64,000 bases of DNA from Trypanosoma brucei gambiense DAL972 (Eukaryota; Euglenozoa; Kinetoplastea; Trypanosomatida; Trypanosomatidae): NCBI RefSeq assembly GCF_000210295.1, contig NC_026739.1:1026262-1090261 (forward strand), given 5' to 3'. Shown one piece after another: positions 19,845 through 28,617 of the stretch; position 1 is the stretch's first letter; each line of letters opens with the position of its first letter. The position numbers and the translations under genes are program-made. Below the pieces are notes generated by a model that was given only the letters and a program-made list of their open reading frames with translations, did not search any database and was not told the origin of the DNA.

Positions 19845-19882
19845 CCTTTTTTTCCCTGCTGTTGATGTGATGCTCCGGTTAG
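19845..19882 (+). promoter_or_regulatory. Pyrimidine tract and splice acceptor region of the GluRS gene
   Basis: A pyrimidine tract (about 19845-19860) sits just upstream of the first ATG of the GluRS frame. The first AG after it is at 19881-19882, downstream of that ATG (19870) but upstream of a second in-frame ATG (19948). Just before the first ATG is an out-of-frame ATG at 19865 followed directly by TGA. Confidence 0.5.
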
Positions 19883-21693
19883 CTAACAAGTTTACCGTCA
19901 AAATAAGCTTAATTTCACGGCTTCTTAAAGAAATCCCCTTTTGTGTGATGAGCAAACATGAAGAAGACTGCCAGAAGGCCCCGGAACACGACAAACTAAC
20001 GTTAACAAATGCGGAAGAGGGGAAGGTAGTGACTCGGTTCCCCCCCGAAGCGAGCGGATTTCTCCACATCGGTCATGCGAAGGCGGCCCTTATCAATAGT
20101 ATGCTCGCGTTGAAGTACAAAGGAAAACTTGTAATGCGGTTTGACGACACTAACCCATCCAAAGAAAAGGACCACTTTGAGCAAGCGATTTTGGATGATT
20201 TGGCAACCCTTGGTGTCACATGGGATGTGGGTCCAACATATTCGTCCGATTACATGGAATTACTATACGAGAAAGCAGATGAGCTCATTGAAAAGGGTCT
20301 GGCCTATTGTGATAAAACAACACGGGAGGAAATGCAAAAATGTAGGTTCAACGGTGTTCCCACGAGCTACCGAGATATTTCCATTGAGGAGACGAAAAGG
20401 ATGTGGAGTGAGATGAAAGAGGGTTCCGCAGAAGGCCAAGAGACTTGTTTACGGGCAAAGATATCCGTTGATAACGAGAATAAAGCGATGAGGGATCCTG
20501 TTATTTATCGAGTAAATCTGACGCCACACGCAAGACAGGGAACCAAATACAAGGCGTACCCAACATACGACTTTTGCTGCCCCATTATTGATTCTGTCGA
20601 AGGAATTACACACGCTCTTCGGACGAATGAGTATCATGATCGGAACGACCAGTATTATTGGTTTTGTGATGCATTAGGGTTGAGGAAGCCCATTGTTGAA
20701 GATTTTTCAAGATTGAACATGGAGTATGCTGTGATGTCGAAGAGAAAGTTGACACAACTTATTGACTCTAAGGTTGTCGATGGCTGGGACGACCCCCGGT
20801 TTCCGACAGTACGAGCGTTGGTAAGACGAGGGTTGAAAATGAGTGCCCTGAGACAATTTGTTCAGGAGCAGGGTATGTCAAAAACCGTCAACTTTATGGA
20901 ATGGTCGAAGTTGTGGTACTTCAACACACAGATTCTCGACCCTTCAGTACCTCGGTACACTGTTGTTTCTAATACACTCAAGGTCCGATGTGTTGTTGAG
21001 GGAATAGGCGGCCTGGAAAAGTGTGAGAAATTGCTGCACAAAAAAGCCCCGGATATGGGGAGCAAGGTGTTTTATAAATCCGGTGTCATATTTCTCGATG
21101 CTGAGGACGTTGCTCTTTTAAAAGAGGGAGATGAGGTTACGCTGATGGACTGGGGGAATGCGTTTATAAGGAATATTCGCACCAGTGGCGAATCTGGAAC
21201 AATTACTGATGCCGATATCGTACTCAATCTTGAAGGCGATGTGAAGAAGACTAAGCACAAGTTAACGTGGGTTGCCGAATATCCTGAGGCAGAGGTTATG
21301 GAGATAAATGAGTATGACCATTTACTTACCAAGAAGAAGCCGGATCCGGAGGAATCTCTAGATAGTATCCTAGCCGCTGTGACGAAATATACCCAAGAAG
21401 TGTACTCTGAGGCAGCGACTAGCGCTCTGAAGAAGGGTGATATAATCCAACTGGAGCGTCGTGGTTACTACATTGTTGATAATGTCATACCGAGAAAAGT
21501 CCTTATCGCTATTCCAGATGGTCGCGAGAAAGTGAATCACTTGAGCGCGAAGGCTCATCATCTGAAGTATGTCGCAAAGGTGCCGCAGCCCGCAGCGGCA
21601 AACGATTTAGCAGCAAAAAGGGCCGCCAAAGCAGCTAAAAAGGCAGCACAAAAGCAAGACTCAAAAAGTCAGAACAAAGAACAAGCTGTCTAG
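19870..21693 (+). CDS. GluRS: Glutamyl-tRNA synthetase, eukaryotic class Ic type, possibly dual-targeted
   Basis: This enzyme charges tRNA-Glu. The ATP site HIGH is at residues 66-69 and the KMSKS equivalent MSKRK at 289-293. YPTYDFCCPIIDSVEGITHALRT-type catalytic core sequence and the C-terminal beta-barrel anticodon domain match the GluRS half of eukaryotic EPRS rather than GlnRS, which shares the fold. A Lys/Ala-rich tail (AAKRAAKAAKKAA) follows, replacing linker or appended domains. The longest ATG form (607 aa) has a basic, hydrophobic leader MLRLANKFTVKISLISRLLK that looks mitochondrial. A second ATG at codon 27 (19948) would give a 581-residue cytosolic form. The splice-acceptor layout suggests both could be made. 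It is the first gene of the right unit. Confidence 0.93.
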   Translation: MLRLANKFTVKISLISRLLKEIPFCVMSKHEEDCQKAPEHDKLTLTNAEEGKVVTRFPPEASGFLHIGHAKAALINSMLALKYKGKLVMRFDDTNPSKEKDHFEQAILDDLATLGVTWDVGPTYSSDYMELLYEKADELIEKGLAYCDKTTREEMQKCRFNGVPTSYRDISIEETKRMWSEMKEGSAEGQETCLRAKISVDNENKAMRDPVIYRVNLTPHARQGTKYKAYPTYDFCCPIIDSVEGITHALRTNEYHDRNDQYYWFCDALGLRKPIVEDFSRLNMEYAVMSKRKLTQLIDSKVVDGWDDPRFPTVRALVRRGLKMSALRQFVQEQGMSKTVNFMEWSKLWYFNTQILDPSVPRYTVVSNTLKVRCVVEGIGGLEKCEKLLHKKAPDMGSKVFYKSGVIFLDAEDVALLKEGDEVTLMDWGNAFIRNIRTSGESGTITDADIVLNLEGDVKKTKHKLTWVAEYPEAEVMEINEYDHLLTKKKPDPEESLDSILAAVTKYTQEVYSEAATSALKKGDIIQLERRGYYIVDNVIPRKVLIAIPDGREKVNHLSAKAHHLKYVAKVPQPAAANDLAAKRAAKAAKKAAQKQDSKSQNKEQAV

Positions 21694-22077
21694 AGGGAGA
21701 AATTCAGCACAAACAGGGGGTTGGCTAATCTACCCATTGATAGTAATTAAAAAAAAAAAAGAAAGGACTGCGCGTATGCAACAAAAGACTCATACCAAGA
21801 CGATGCGAATGATTATAAGTTTTCCAATACATAAACATATATGTGTTATTGAAAAACCATATACTTGCGTGTGTGGAGGCTTGCATGCACTTAAAAAAAA
21901 CTTATTGGTGAAGAAATCTAAGTTGTGTTAAGGTTTAAGAAAATTTTGATGTATGTCGGTGATAAAAGCAAAGGTTGGATAGCTATTACTCGTTGTTGGG
22001 GCATCTTCGCGTCAATTTTCATGTCCTTGGTGCTGGTATTTTGCAATGGAACCACTCATTTTTTTATTTTTTTAAGG
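21694..22077. other. Intergenic region before the DHX37-like gene
   Basis: This contains the GluRS 3' UTR. A long open stretch continues upstream of the helicase ATG but begins with GTG and lacks helicase-like sequence. The last 20 bases are T-rich (about 22057-22073) and end in AAGG directly before the ATG, a typical acceptor with an extremely short leader. Confidence 0.5.
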
Positions 22078-24978
22078 ATGACTAAGAAGAATGTTATTCG
22101 CTTTACTGACTTGGGTCTCTCCACACCCGTTCCCCAAGTCTTGTCCACTTCAAAAGGAGAGAAAAAGAAGAAAAGACTTGAGGTTAAGAGTGAAAGGAAC
22201 CTACGTACGAAGGAGGCAGAAAAACAACTTTCTCTTGCAAGAGAAAAAGTGGAGAAACATAAGGAGTACGTGAAGTCTGAGGCATGTGCCAAGCAAAAGG
22301 AAAAGGCTGAAAAAAGGAAAGCACTCAACGATATGCGAGTGTCCCTTCATGAACGTCGAGAAAATGAAGAAAAGCTTCAGAAACAGCGTGTTGTTTCCTC
22401 CCAACAAGAATACATATCTAAACTGGTAGCCAATATTGCGGAGGAAGAAGGCAGAACACGGCAGGTACGAGAGGCTATCGATCGTGATACGTTGGATCTA
22501 GCTAAGTTTGCCCCCCAAAGTGTTTGCATTCATGTGAAAAGACACCCACATATCGAATTAACACGGAAAGAACTTCCGGTTCTCAGGGAGGAACAGGCAA
22601 TTGTTGAAGCCATAAATAGTACGTCTCGAACATGCGTTCTCATTTGCGGAGAAACTGGAAGTGGGAAGACAACGCAAATTCCTCAGTTTTTATGGGAATG
22701 CGGTTATGGTGATCCAAAGGGATCTCCCTTTGGAAGGGAAGGATGTATATTGGTTACGGAGCCGCGGCGTGTTGCCGCGATATCTATGGCAAGGCGTGTT
22801 GCTGAGGAACTTAACGTACCCTTTGGAGAGGACGTTTGCTATCAGGTCCGTTACGACAACAATCTTTCGGATGGTTTTAAAATAAAATTTGCGACGGAGG
22901 GTATTGTTCTTAAGGAAATTCAGTCTGATTTCTTGCTTAGAAAGTACAGCGTGATTATTGTGGATGAAGCTCATGAACGAAGTGTTACAGGTGATATTCT
23001 TATCGGAATGTTGTCTCGCATCATGCCTACGAGGAATGACCTGTACTTAGAAGAATTGAGGAAAAATGGTGGGCTTCCGCAGATGACAACGCTGAAGCCC
23101 TTAAAGTTGGTGATAATGTCAGCCACAATGCGTGTTGCAGATTTCAGGGATAATCGAAAGCTGTTTCCTGTGCCACCACCTTTTATTTGCGTGGAGGCCC
23201 GTCGCTTTCCAGTGACAAATCATTTTTCAAAGAGGACGGAATTATTTAACTACGTTGACGAGGCGTTTCGTAAGGTTTGTCAAATTCACAAAAAGTTACC
23301 GCCAGGTGGAATTCTGGTCTTCCTTTCGACTCAGTACGAAATCGGGCTGTTGTGCGACCGACTGCTATTACACTATGCAAAGACGAAGATTGAATACTGC
23401 GAAACTTCATACTCCAAGCATGCCTTACTTACTTCTGAGTTACCGACTACACCGAGTGAGTCTGATGAAAGTGAGTCAGATATCGAAAGAGATGAATTTG
23501 GACTTGCAACTGAGGATTATGCGTTGGATAAAGATGATACGGAGCTAGAAAACTGTAATATCGGTAGAAAGCGTTGCAGAAATGCTGCAGGATCTCCAGA
23601 GAAGGCAGAAGGATTTGCTGATGAAAGTGAGGTGAATGGTGAGCTCAATACACTACATGTCCTTCCCTTGTATGCACTGATGAATTTCTCGAAACAACAG
23701 GAGGTTTTCCAGCAACCTCCAGCAGGAAAGCGTTTGTGCGTTGTGGCTACAAATGTAGCCGAGACTTCGATCACTATTCCTAATATACGTTATGTGGTAG
23801 ATTCTGGCCGAGTGAAAACAAAGACGGTAGACGAATCTACTTGTGCAAGCTGCTTCCGAATAGAGTGGACAAGTCAAGCTTCTGCTGAACAGCGTAGTGG
23901 GCGTGCCGGTCGTGTGGCACCTGGACATTGTTATCGTCTGTATAGCACTGCCGTTTACTCGAATTTGATGCCTAAACACAGTGCTCCAGAGATTTTGAGG
24001 ACTTCATTAGAATCTGTGGTTCTCTTAATGAAGCATTTCGGCATCAACCATGTTGGGACCTTTCCATTTCCATCTCCCCCCAAAGAGGCCGATTTGAAGC
24101 GCGCATTGACTCACTTGGGGCTTATTGGTGCTTTGAACTCCGATGATGAATTCCGGATTACTGCAACGGGCAGACGGCTTGTTGCTTATCCTATTCCCCC
24201 GCGTTTCTCTCGAGTGATCGTTGAGGGAATAGACCGTAAGCTTCCACGGTTTCTCATTACTCTAATTACGCTGATCGCATCTATCTTTTCCACCACGACG
24301 AGCGTATTTACGGATGAAGGACATCGGATAAAATGGAAAAGCAAAGATATTTCTGATGATGAAAAAGAACGAAAGCAGCGTCTCCAGGCGCTTTTGCATC
24401 CTGGAAGCGATTTACTTACTTCCCTGAACGCACTTCTGGTATATATGAACAACTCTAGTGCGGTGAATTGTGATCGCTACTGTCTTGTCCAAAAGAGCCT
24501 TTCAGAAGCTAAACAACTTGGTGACCAACTACTAGTACTAGCGAGTCGCGATACAGCTGAAGAACCTGTTGAAGGCGCCAGCGATGCTGATGTCGTTGGA
24601 CCAGAGCAACTTTTTGAGGAAAGAGCCCTCGCCCACCTCTCGAAGAATCAGGAAATAGTGATTAGGAAATTGTTTATAATTGGTCTTGTTGATCAGGTAG
24701 CACGTCGAGCCACGGTGCAAGAATGCCGGTCTCACGGTGTAGAATACAAGAGCGATAAGACGACGAAAACACCCTACATTACAGTTGCGAACCACATTAT
24801 AGTTTACGTTCATCCTTCGAGCTCAATAGCAAGAACATATCCTCCACCAGAATACGTCACCTTTGTCACACTACAAAAGAATGTGCGTTCTGAGACAAAA
24901 GAGTCGCTTACCCTGATGCTGGGCCTTACTATCGTGACAAAGGAGTGGCTGCATGAATGCGCTGTCACTGTCGAGTAA
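22078..24978 (+). CDS. DEAH-box RNA helicase of the DHX37/Dhr1 family
   Basis: The start is the ATG after a T-rich tract (MTKKNVIRF), giving 966 residues. Motifs: Walker A GETGSGKT at 191-198, DEAH at 296-299, SAT at 348-350, and motif VI QRSGRAGR at 605-612. The C-terminal part has the helicase-associated and OB-like domains of DEAH proteins. Downstream of motif VI, APGHCYRLYS, APEILRTSLESVVLLMK and FPFPSPP are characteristic of Dhr1/DHX37, which removes U3 snoRNA from pre-ribosomes in the nucleolus. The N-terminus is Lys/Glu-rich. An acidic insertion (around SDESESDIERDE) interrupts the second RecA-like domain. A role in small-subunit rRNA processing follows from the family. Confidence 0.93.
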   Translation: MTKKNVIRFTDLGLSTPVPQVLSTSKGEKKKKRLEVKSERNLRTKEAEKQLSLAREKVEKHKEYVKSEACAKQKEKAEKRKALNDMRVSLHERRENEEKLQKQRVVSSQQEYISKLVANIAEEEGRTRQVREAIDRDTLDLAKFAPQSVCIHVKRHPHIELTRKELPVLREEQAIVEAINSTSRTCVLICGETGSGKTTQIPQFLWECGYGDPKGSPFGREGCILVTEPRRVAAISMARRVAEELNVPFGEDVCYQVRYDNNLSDGFKIKFATEGIVLKEIQSDFLLRKYSVIIVDEAHERSVTGDILIGMLSRIMPTRNDLYLEELRKNGGLPQMTTLKPLKLVIMSATMRVADFRDNRKLFPVPPPFICVEARRFPVTNHFSKRTELFNYVDEAFRKVCQIHKKLPPGGILVFLSTQYEIGLLCDRLLLHYAKTKIEYCETSYSKHALLTSELPTTPSESDESESDIERDEFGLATEDYALDKDDTELENCNIGRKRCRNAAGSPEKAEGFADESEVNGELNTLHVLPLYALMNFSKQQEVFQQPPAGKRLCVVATNVAETSITIPNIRYVVDSGRVKTKTVDESTCASCFRIEWTSQASAEQRSGRAGRVAPGHCYRLYSTAVYSNLMPKHSAPEILRTSLESVVLLMKHFGINHVGTFPFPSPPKEADLKRALTHLGLIGALNSDDEFRITATGRRLVAYPIPPRFSRVIVEGIDRKLPRFLITLITLIASIFSTTTSVFTDEGHRIKWKSKDISDDEKERKQRLQALLHPGSDLLTSLNALLVYMNNSSAVNCDRYCLVQKSLSEAKQLGDQLLVLASRDTAEEPVEGASDADVVGPEQLFEERALAHLSKNQEIVIRKLFIIGLVDQVARRATVQECRSHGVEYKSDKTTKTPYITVANHIIVYVHPSSSIARTYPPPEYVTFVTLQKNVRSETKESLTLMLGLTIVTKEWLHECAVTVE

Positions 24979-25161
24979 TCGTTTAACTTTATGTTGCGAG
25001 TTATATATTTGTATGTGGGCCCCGCTTAAGGGTTGACATATCATTACAAATTCTCTGCTATCGTCTTGATTCCTTCCTGATGCTCTGCTTAAGTTTTTTT
25101 TAAACTCTAAATAAACGTTGAACCTTTTCCTTAGCGAATCTTTTTGAATACGATTCTCGGA

Positions 25162-26403
25162 ATGAACTCCGGCACTTGCATTGGAGGCCTGCAAGGTTCA
25201 AAGGACCTTTTAGATGCCGTTCGAGCGGCCGTGGTTAGGGGCGATCTGGATGCGCTGGCTTCCCTCAAAGGCGATTTCCTGGTTATCAAGGAAAATATAG
25301 TTAAATGTGTTGATGGATCGGGGAACACTCTGGTTCATCTGGCACTTGGGAAAAATACCACTATGCTGGAGTTTGTAGTTAAGGAGCTTACCGGTGATGT
25401 AAACGCGCCAAATTTTCAAGGACGCACTCCGTTGCATGAGGCCGTCAGAAACAACTATGTTGAATGTTGTGAGGCCCTCTTGGACTATGGGGCAGATGTC
25501 GGTGCCCAGTCTGCAACTCTCTCTACACCATTTCATACAGCGGCTGCCTGTGGGAGTGTGGAGTGTATGGAGGTATTGTTGAAACGGAGTGATAACCCGA
25601 AAAATAAGGTGAACGAACTGGATCGCAACAAGTGTTCAGCGCTGCATAAGAGTGCCTCGGATGGAGACGTTCGTGTTAGCAAGTGGTTGGTAGAGCATGG
25701 CGCTGAAGTAGACCAGAAGGACGCAGATGATACGACGCCACTTCTTATGGCTGTTAAGATGGGTAAACCGGATGTGGCAGAGTATTTGATTAAGCAGGAC
25801 GCGAACCGTGACCAGGCGGATTCTCACGGGAACCGTCCTGTTCATTATTGTGCTATTCGTTGTGATTATAAGATTCTCAAGATCCTCATTGATGCAGGGG
25901 CTACAGTTAACGTTCAGAACAATGATTTAAACAATCCCCTTCATCTTGCAGCTATTCACCAGCGGCCGAATTCGAGGGAATGGGAGGATTTGATTGAGCT
26001 TCTGCTCGATTCGGGGTGTGACCCAGCGGTAGAAAATGCTTCGCGCAAAAAACCTGCAGATTATGTTGGTCGGAGCTTCAAGAAATTTTTCTCAAACGAA
26101 GTCTCCGTCGAACGTCGTAGACTAGAGAAGAAGAAGATGCAAGAAGAAGAGGAGGAGTTTAAAACAATGCTGGAGATGAGGAATACTTGGAGAGCCAACA
26201 TCGTTGCTGACCTAGAAAAGGTAAAGAGAAGACAAAAAGAGGAACTTGATCGATTGCATAGGGAGACGGAAGAAAGGCACCGTGCGGAGGATGACGCACG
26301 GATGCTATTGGAGGAAGCGATAGAGAGGAAACGCTACCAGGAGGAGCAAAGGAAAAAGCGGCTGGAGGCCGCCGAAAAGGGTGCGAGCACTATGAAGAAG
26401 TAA
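25162..26403 (+). CDS. Ankyrin-repeat protein with C-terminal coiled coil, 413 aa
   Basis: The upstream in-frame start is TTG. The first ATG, at 25162, lies 28 bases after a CCTTTTCCTTAG acceptor. About seven ankyrin repeats cover residues 45-300, recognisable by phrases such as GRTPLHEAV, TPFHTAAACG, CSALHKSA, TTPLLMAV, NRPVHYCAI and NPLHLAAI. The last third (about 315-405) is a charged, Glu/Lys/Arg-rich coiled coil ending in a basic tail. Ankyrin domains mediate protein-protein binding. The combination suggests a scaffold, and many such trypanosome proteins are cytoskeletal or flagellar. Neither a partner nor a location is shown by the sequence. Confidence 0.9.
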   Translation: MNSGTCIGGLQGSKDLLDAVRAAVVRGDLDALASLKGDFLVIKENIVKCVDGSGNTLVHLALGKNTTMLEFVVKELTGDVNAPNFQGRTPLHEAVRNNYVECCEALLDYGADVGAQSATLSTPFHTAAACGSVECMEVLLKRSDNPKNKVNELDRNKCSALHKSASDGDVRVSKWLVEHGAEVDQKDADDTTPLLMAVKMGKPDVAEYLIKQDANRDQADSHGNRPVHYCAIRCDYKILKILIDAGATVNVQNNDLNNPLHLAAIHQRPNSREWEDLIELLLDSGCDPAVENASRKKPADYVGRSFKKFFSNEVSVERRRLEKKKMQEEEEEFKTMLEMRNTWRANIVADLEKVKRRQKEELDRLHRETEERHRAEDDARMLLEEAIERKRYQEEQRKKRLEAAEKGASTMKK

Positions 26404-26794
26404 ATTACCTCATATTTATTTTTCGGGGTCTCGCTTTGCGCTTATCTCTAACCAATGTTTTCCTTCTCCCATAGCTCGCCAGCGCACAGCTGTTATTAGT
26501 TCCCATTCGCGATAGTGTGGAAGTGTTGTGTTGCAAGTTTCACGGTAGATGTGTTGATACATAAGTAACTTCTTCTAGTGTTGCAGTGACTTTCAAATTA
26601 TGCAAGAGCGACACAAAGGGCTCTCCTTTTGGTAGCCGCACCTCGACTTCATGTACATGTATTATCCCCTTTATTATGTCGATCTATGTGCCCTCGTTTC
26701 TCTGTACATGTTTTTAATCTCCTTTTCGTTCATGCAACTGTATGACCATACATCTCCCTCTTTCCAGTTCTTTTCCTCCGAGGTGAACAACGTG
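26404..26794. other. Intergenic region with splice acceptor of the small membrane protein
   Basis: This contains the ankyrin gene 3' UTR and then a clear acceptor: CATCTCCCTCTTTCCAG ending at 26767. Open frame sequence upstream of that AG would be removed from the mRNA, so the longer possible start at 26651 is rejected. Confidence 0.6.
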
Positions 26795-27262
26795 ATGGCT
26801 GCTCAAGGGCTGTTGAAGGAGCGCGACTTGGCGGGCACTGCAGCGTTCGAGGTTGCGCTGCAGCACATTGTTGTGAGGCAGGATCGTACTTACCACTTTG
26901 TGCAACTATTAATTGCGCTTTCTTTTCTAGTTCTCATTGTCGAGGTCGTGCTAATCGTTGTCACTTATGCAGTGCTTCCGATTTTGTCCATCGAACCCGA
27001 GGGGTACGTATGTCATATTTTGTCCTTTGCCTCGCCACCTTGTCTCATTCTACCGGTTGTGTGTCTCGGGTTGCTCCGCACTGCGACCCAAAGGTTCGCT
27101 ATTGAATCCGGCAGCCAAATGGTACATAGACTAAATGCCACCGTTATGGAACCTTGCTTGGGAATGCACTTCAAATATTTATCGGGGAAGATTAGTTCTG
27201 ACGGGTATTGTTATGCTGATAGGGACCTGTTGTCTAAACCCGACTATACGAGTCAGACCTGA
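26795..27262 (+). CDS. Small membrane protein with two transmembrane segments, 155 aa
   Basis: I choose the ATG 28 bases downstream of a strong pyrimidine-AG acceptor (AG at 26766-26767). The product is MAAQGLLKERDLAGTAAF onward. A polar N-terminal helix of about 33 residues precedes two hydrophobic segments at about 35-62 (LLIALSFLVLIVEVVLIVV) and 74-95, with a short loop between. The C-terminal 60 residues are soluble and contain a potential N-glycosylation site (NAT). No family is recognised. A hairpin-forming two-helix membrane protein of the endomembrane system or a mitochondrial membrane would fit. Confidence 0.7.
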   Translation: MAAQGLLKERDLAGTAAFEVALQHIVVRQDRTYHFVQLLIALSFLVLIVEVVLIVVTYAVLPILSIEPEGYVCHILSFASPPCLILPVVCLGLLRTATQRFAIESGSQMVHRLNATVMEPCLGMHFKYLSGKISSDGYCYADRDLLSKPDYTSQT

Positions 27263-27516
27263 CGGTTCGTGAAGATAGGGGGATGTGCCGCCATCTGTTC
27301 TGGCGGTACCGGCTGCCAATGCCTTGCCGTCCTCCGACTTGTGCCGTAGCGCTCCTTTTCCCACTGAGTGCATTATCGGGGAGTACACGCGTGCGCGTGT
27401 GCTTGTGGGATGGCCGTTTCACTTTCCTCTGCCTCCCCCTTTTGTTTCTTCCCCCTTTCTGTTTCCACACGAGTCAGACACCTCATTTCAAAGCTCATAG
27501 CTCCTCCAAGTACAGA

Positions 27517-28617
27517 ATGCCGAACGCTGATGCTCTATGGGTTGTTTTCTTTTGTATCATCGGGACTATGCGTGTCGAGGGACGGCAGATAGTGGTTGTA
27601 GGGGATTTGCACGGGGACCTCAATCAAACCCTCGCCATATTAAAGATTACAGGGCTTGTTGATGACCGCCAGCATTGGATTGGTGGTGATAGTTTTTTTG
27701 TCCAGCTTGGCGACATATTCGATGTGGGCCCGGACGACATTTCGATAGTTAAACTCCTGATGAAACTTGAAAAGGAGGCACAATCAGTGGGTGGGGATGT
27801 TATCGAGCTTTTGGGCAATCATGAGATTCGTAATCTTCTCGGGGACTACAGTGCAGTGGACCCCGGTAGCCTCGCGGGCTCTGGAGGTGTCAGTGGGCGC
27901 GATCGTTTACTTTCCAACAGGACTTCTGTTGGCATGTATTTGCGTACAAGGAAAGCCATTTTTCACCATAACGAATTTCTTTTCATGCATGGGGGGTTGT
28001 CAACTGCGACGGCGAGCATTATCACAGGTATTGACAAAATACATGAGTTTAACAAGGATTTGAGAAAGGCGTTAACGAATGGTACGCTGACCCCTCTGGG
28101 AAGTACAGGCCTCAACCTCGCCGAAGGTGGTGAACAAGAAGTTGTGAACCCCATTTTGGTTCGCTCAATCTTGAACGTCCGCTGTAAAGACTTGATAAAG
28201 GTTCTTCAAAATAAATTTGCCGGAATTAAGTCTGTGGTGGTTGGCCATGTGCCTCACAACCATCAGGATTTTAAGGATTGGCGACTATGCGGGGGCCATT
28301 TAATTGCTATCGATTTCGGTCTTAGTCGTTGGAAGAAAGGTGATCCAGGGCACGTGGCCGCGCTGCAGATTGACGATACCACAGGTCACGTGCAGCTGCT
28401 TGAGTCGACGGTACGCTTTCCTGAATTCAGCGCTGATGAGCACCCCGTGGATAGGCCGTTGATTGGCAAGTGGTTTCCAGTGATTGAGCGTGTATCGGTC
28501 GTTGTCATCATTCTCGTTTCTTTGGTATTTATTGGGAAGTGGGCAGTATCGTTTATCTGCGGTGGTAATGGCGGCACTCCCGGTAATCGACGATATGGGA
28601 CTTTTTCCCCTGTGTAG
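27517..28617 (+). CDS. Shewanella-like (Shelph/SLP) PPP-family phosphatase with signal peptide and C-terminal membrane anchor
   Basis: The ATG at 27517 follows a long pyrimidine tract (about 27420-27465) and AG. Residues 1-20 (ALWVVFFCIIG) form a signal peptide. The PPP metal-site motifs are present: GDLHGD 29-34, GNHE 100-103, HGG 158-160, and GHVPH 243-247. The WIGGDSFFVQLGDIFD and NHEIRNLLGDY surroundings are characteristic of Shelph phosphatases, a bacterial-like group found in some protists and plants. The second motif reads GDIFDVG at 65-71 instead of GDxxDRG, so the phosphate-binding Arg is Val. A hydrophobic helix at about 326-346 and a short Gly-rich tail suggest a type I membrane protein with a luminal or extracellular catalytic domain. 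Confidence 0.85.
   Translation: MPNADALWVVFFCIIGTMRVEGRQIVVVGDLHGDLNQTLAILKITGLVDDRQHWIGGDSFFVQLGDIFDVGPDDISIVKLLMKLEKEAQSVGGDVIELLGNHEIRNLLGDYSAVDPGSLAGSGGVSGRDRLLSNRTSVGMYLRTRKAIFHHNEFLFMHGGLSTATASIITGIDKIHEFNKDLRKALTNGTLTPLGSTGLNLAEGGEQEVVNPILVRSILNVRCKDLIKVLQNKFAGIKSVVVGHVPHNHQDFKDWRLCGGHLIAIDFGLSRWKKGDPGHVAALQIDDTTGHVQLLESTVRFPEFSADEHPVDRPLIGKWFPVIERVSVVVIILVSLVFIGKWAVSFICGGNGGTPGNRRYGTFSPV

Larger units (their letters stand above)
17750..19864 (+). promoter_or_regulatory. Right flank of the divergent strand switch: GT-rich on the plus strand, probable Pol II start region
   Basis: This stretch is strongly G- and T-rich on the plus strand, the direction of the right unit, and mirrors the left flank. 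It includes a TTTTA tract near 18599-18619, a GT microsatellite, an A12 run followed closely by a G14 run, and a 10-bp hairpin at 19190-19222. GT-rich elements are the described promoter type for T. brucei RNA polymerase II units. A GC-rich plus-strand frame at 18195-18593 (132 codons) shows no domain and I do not call it. Confidence 0.5.

Noticed and set aside
19870..21693. First read as glutaminyl-tRNA synthetase
   Set aside because: The MSKRK context, the YPTYDF/EGITHALRT core and the C-terminal barrel match the GluRS half of eukaryotic EPRS better than GlnRS.
26651..26794. Longer N-terminus for the small membrane protein
   Set aside because: A strong pyrimidine-AG acceptor at 26767 lies inside it, so this part should not be in the mRNA.
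27517..28617. ApaH-like decapping phosphatase (ALPH1)
   Set aside because: The motif neighbourhood WIGGDSFFVQLGDIFD and NHEIRNLLGD, the signal peptide and the membrane anchor fit Shelph phosphatases instead.
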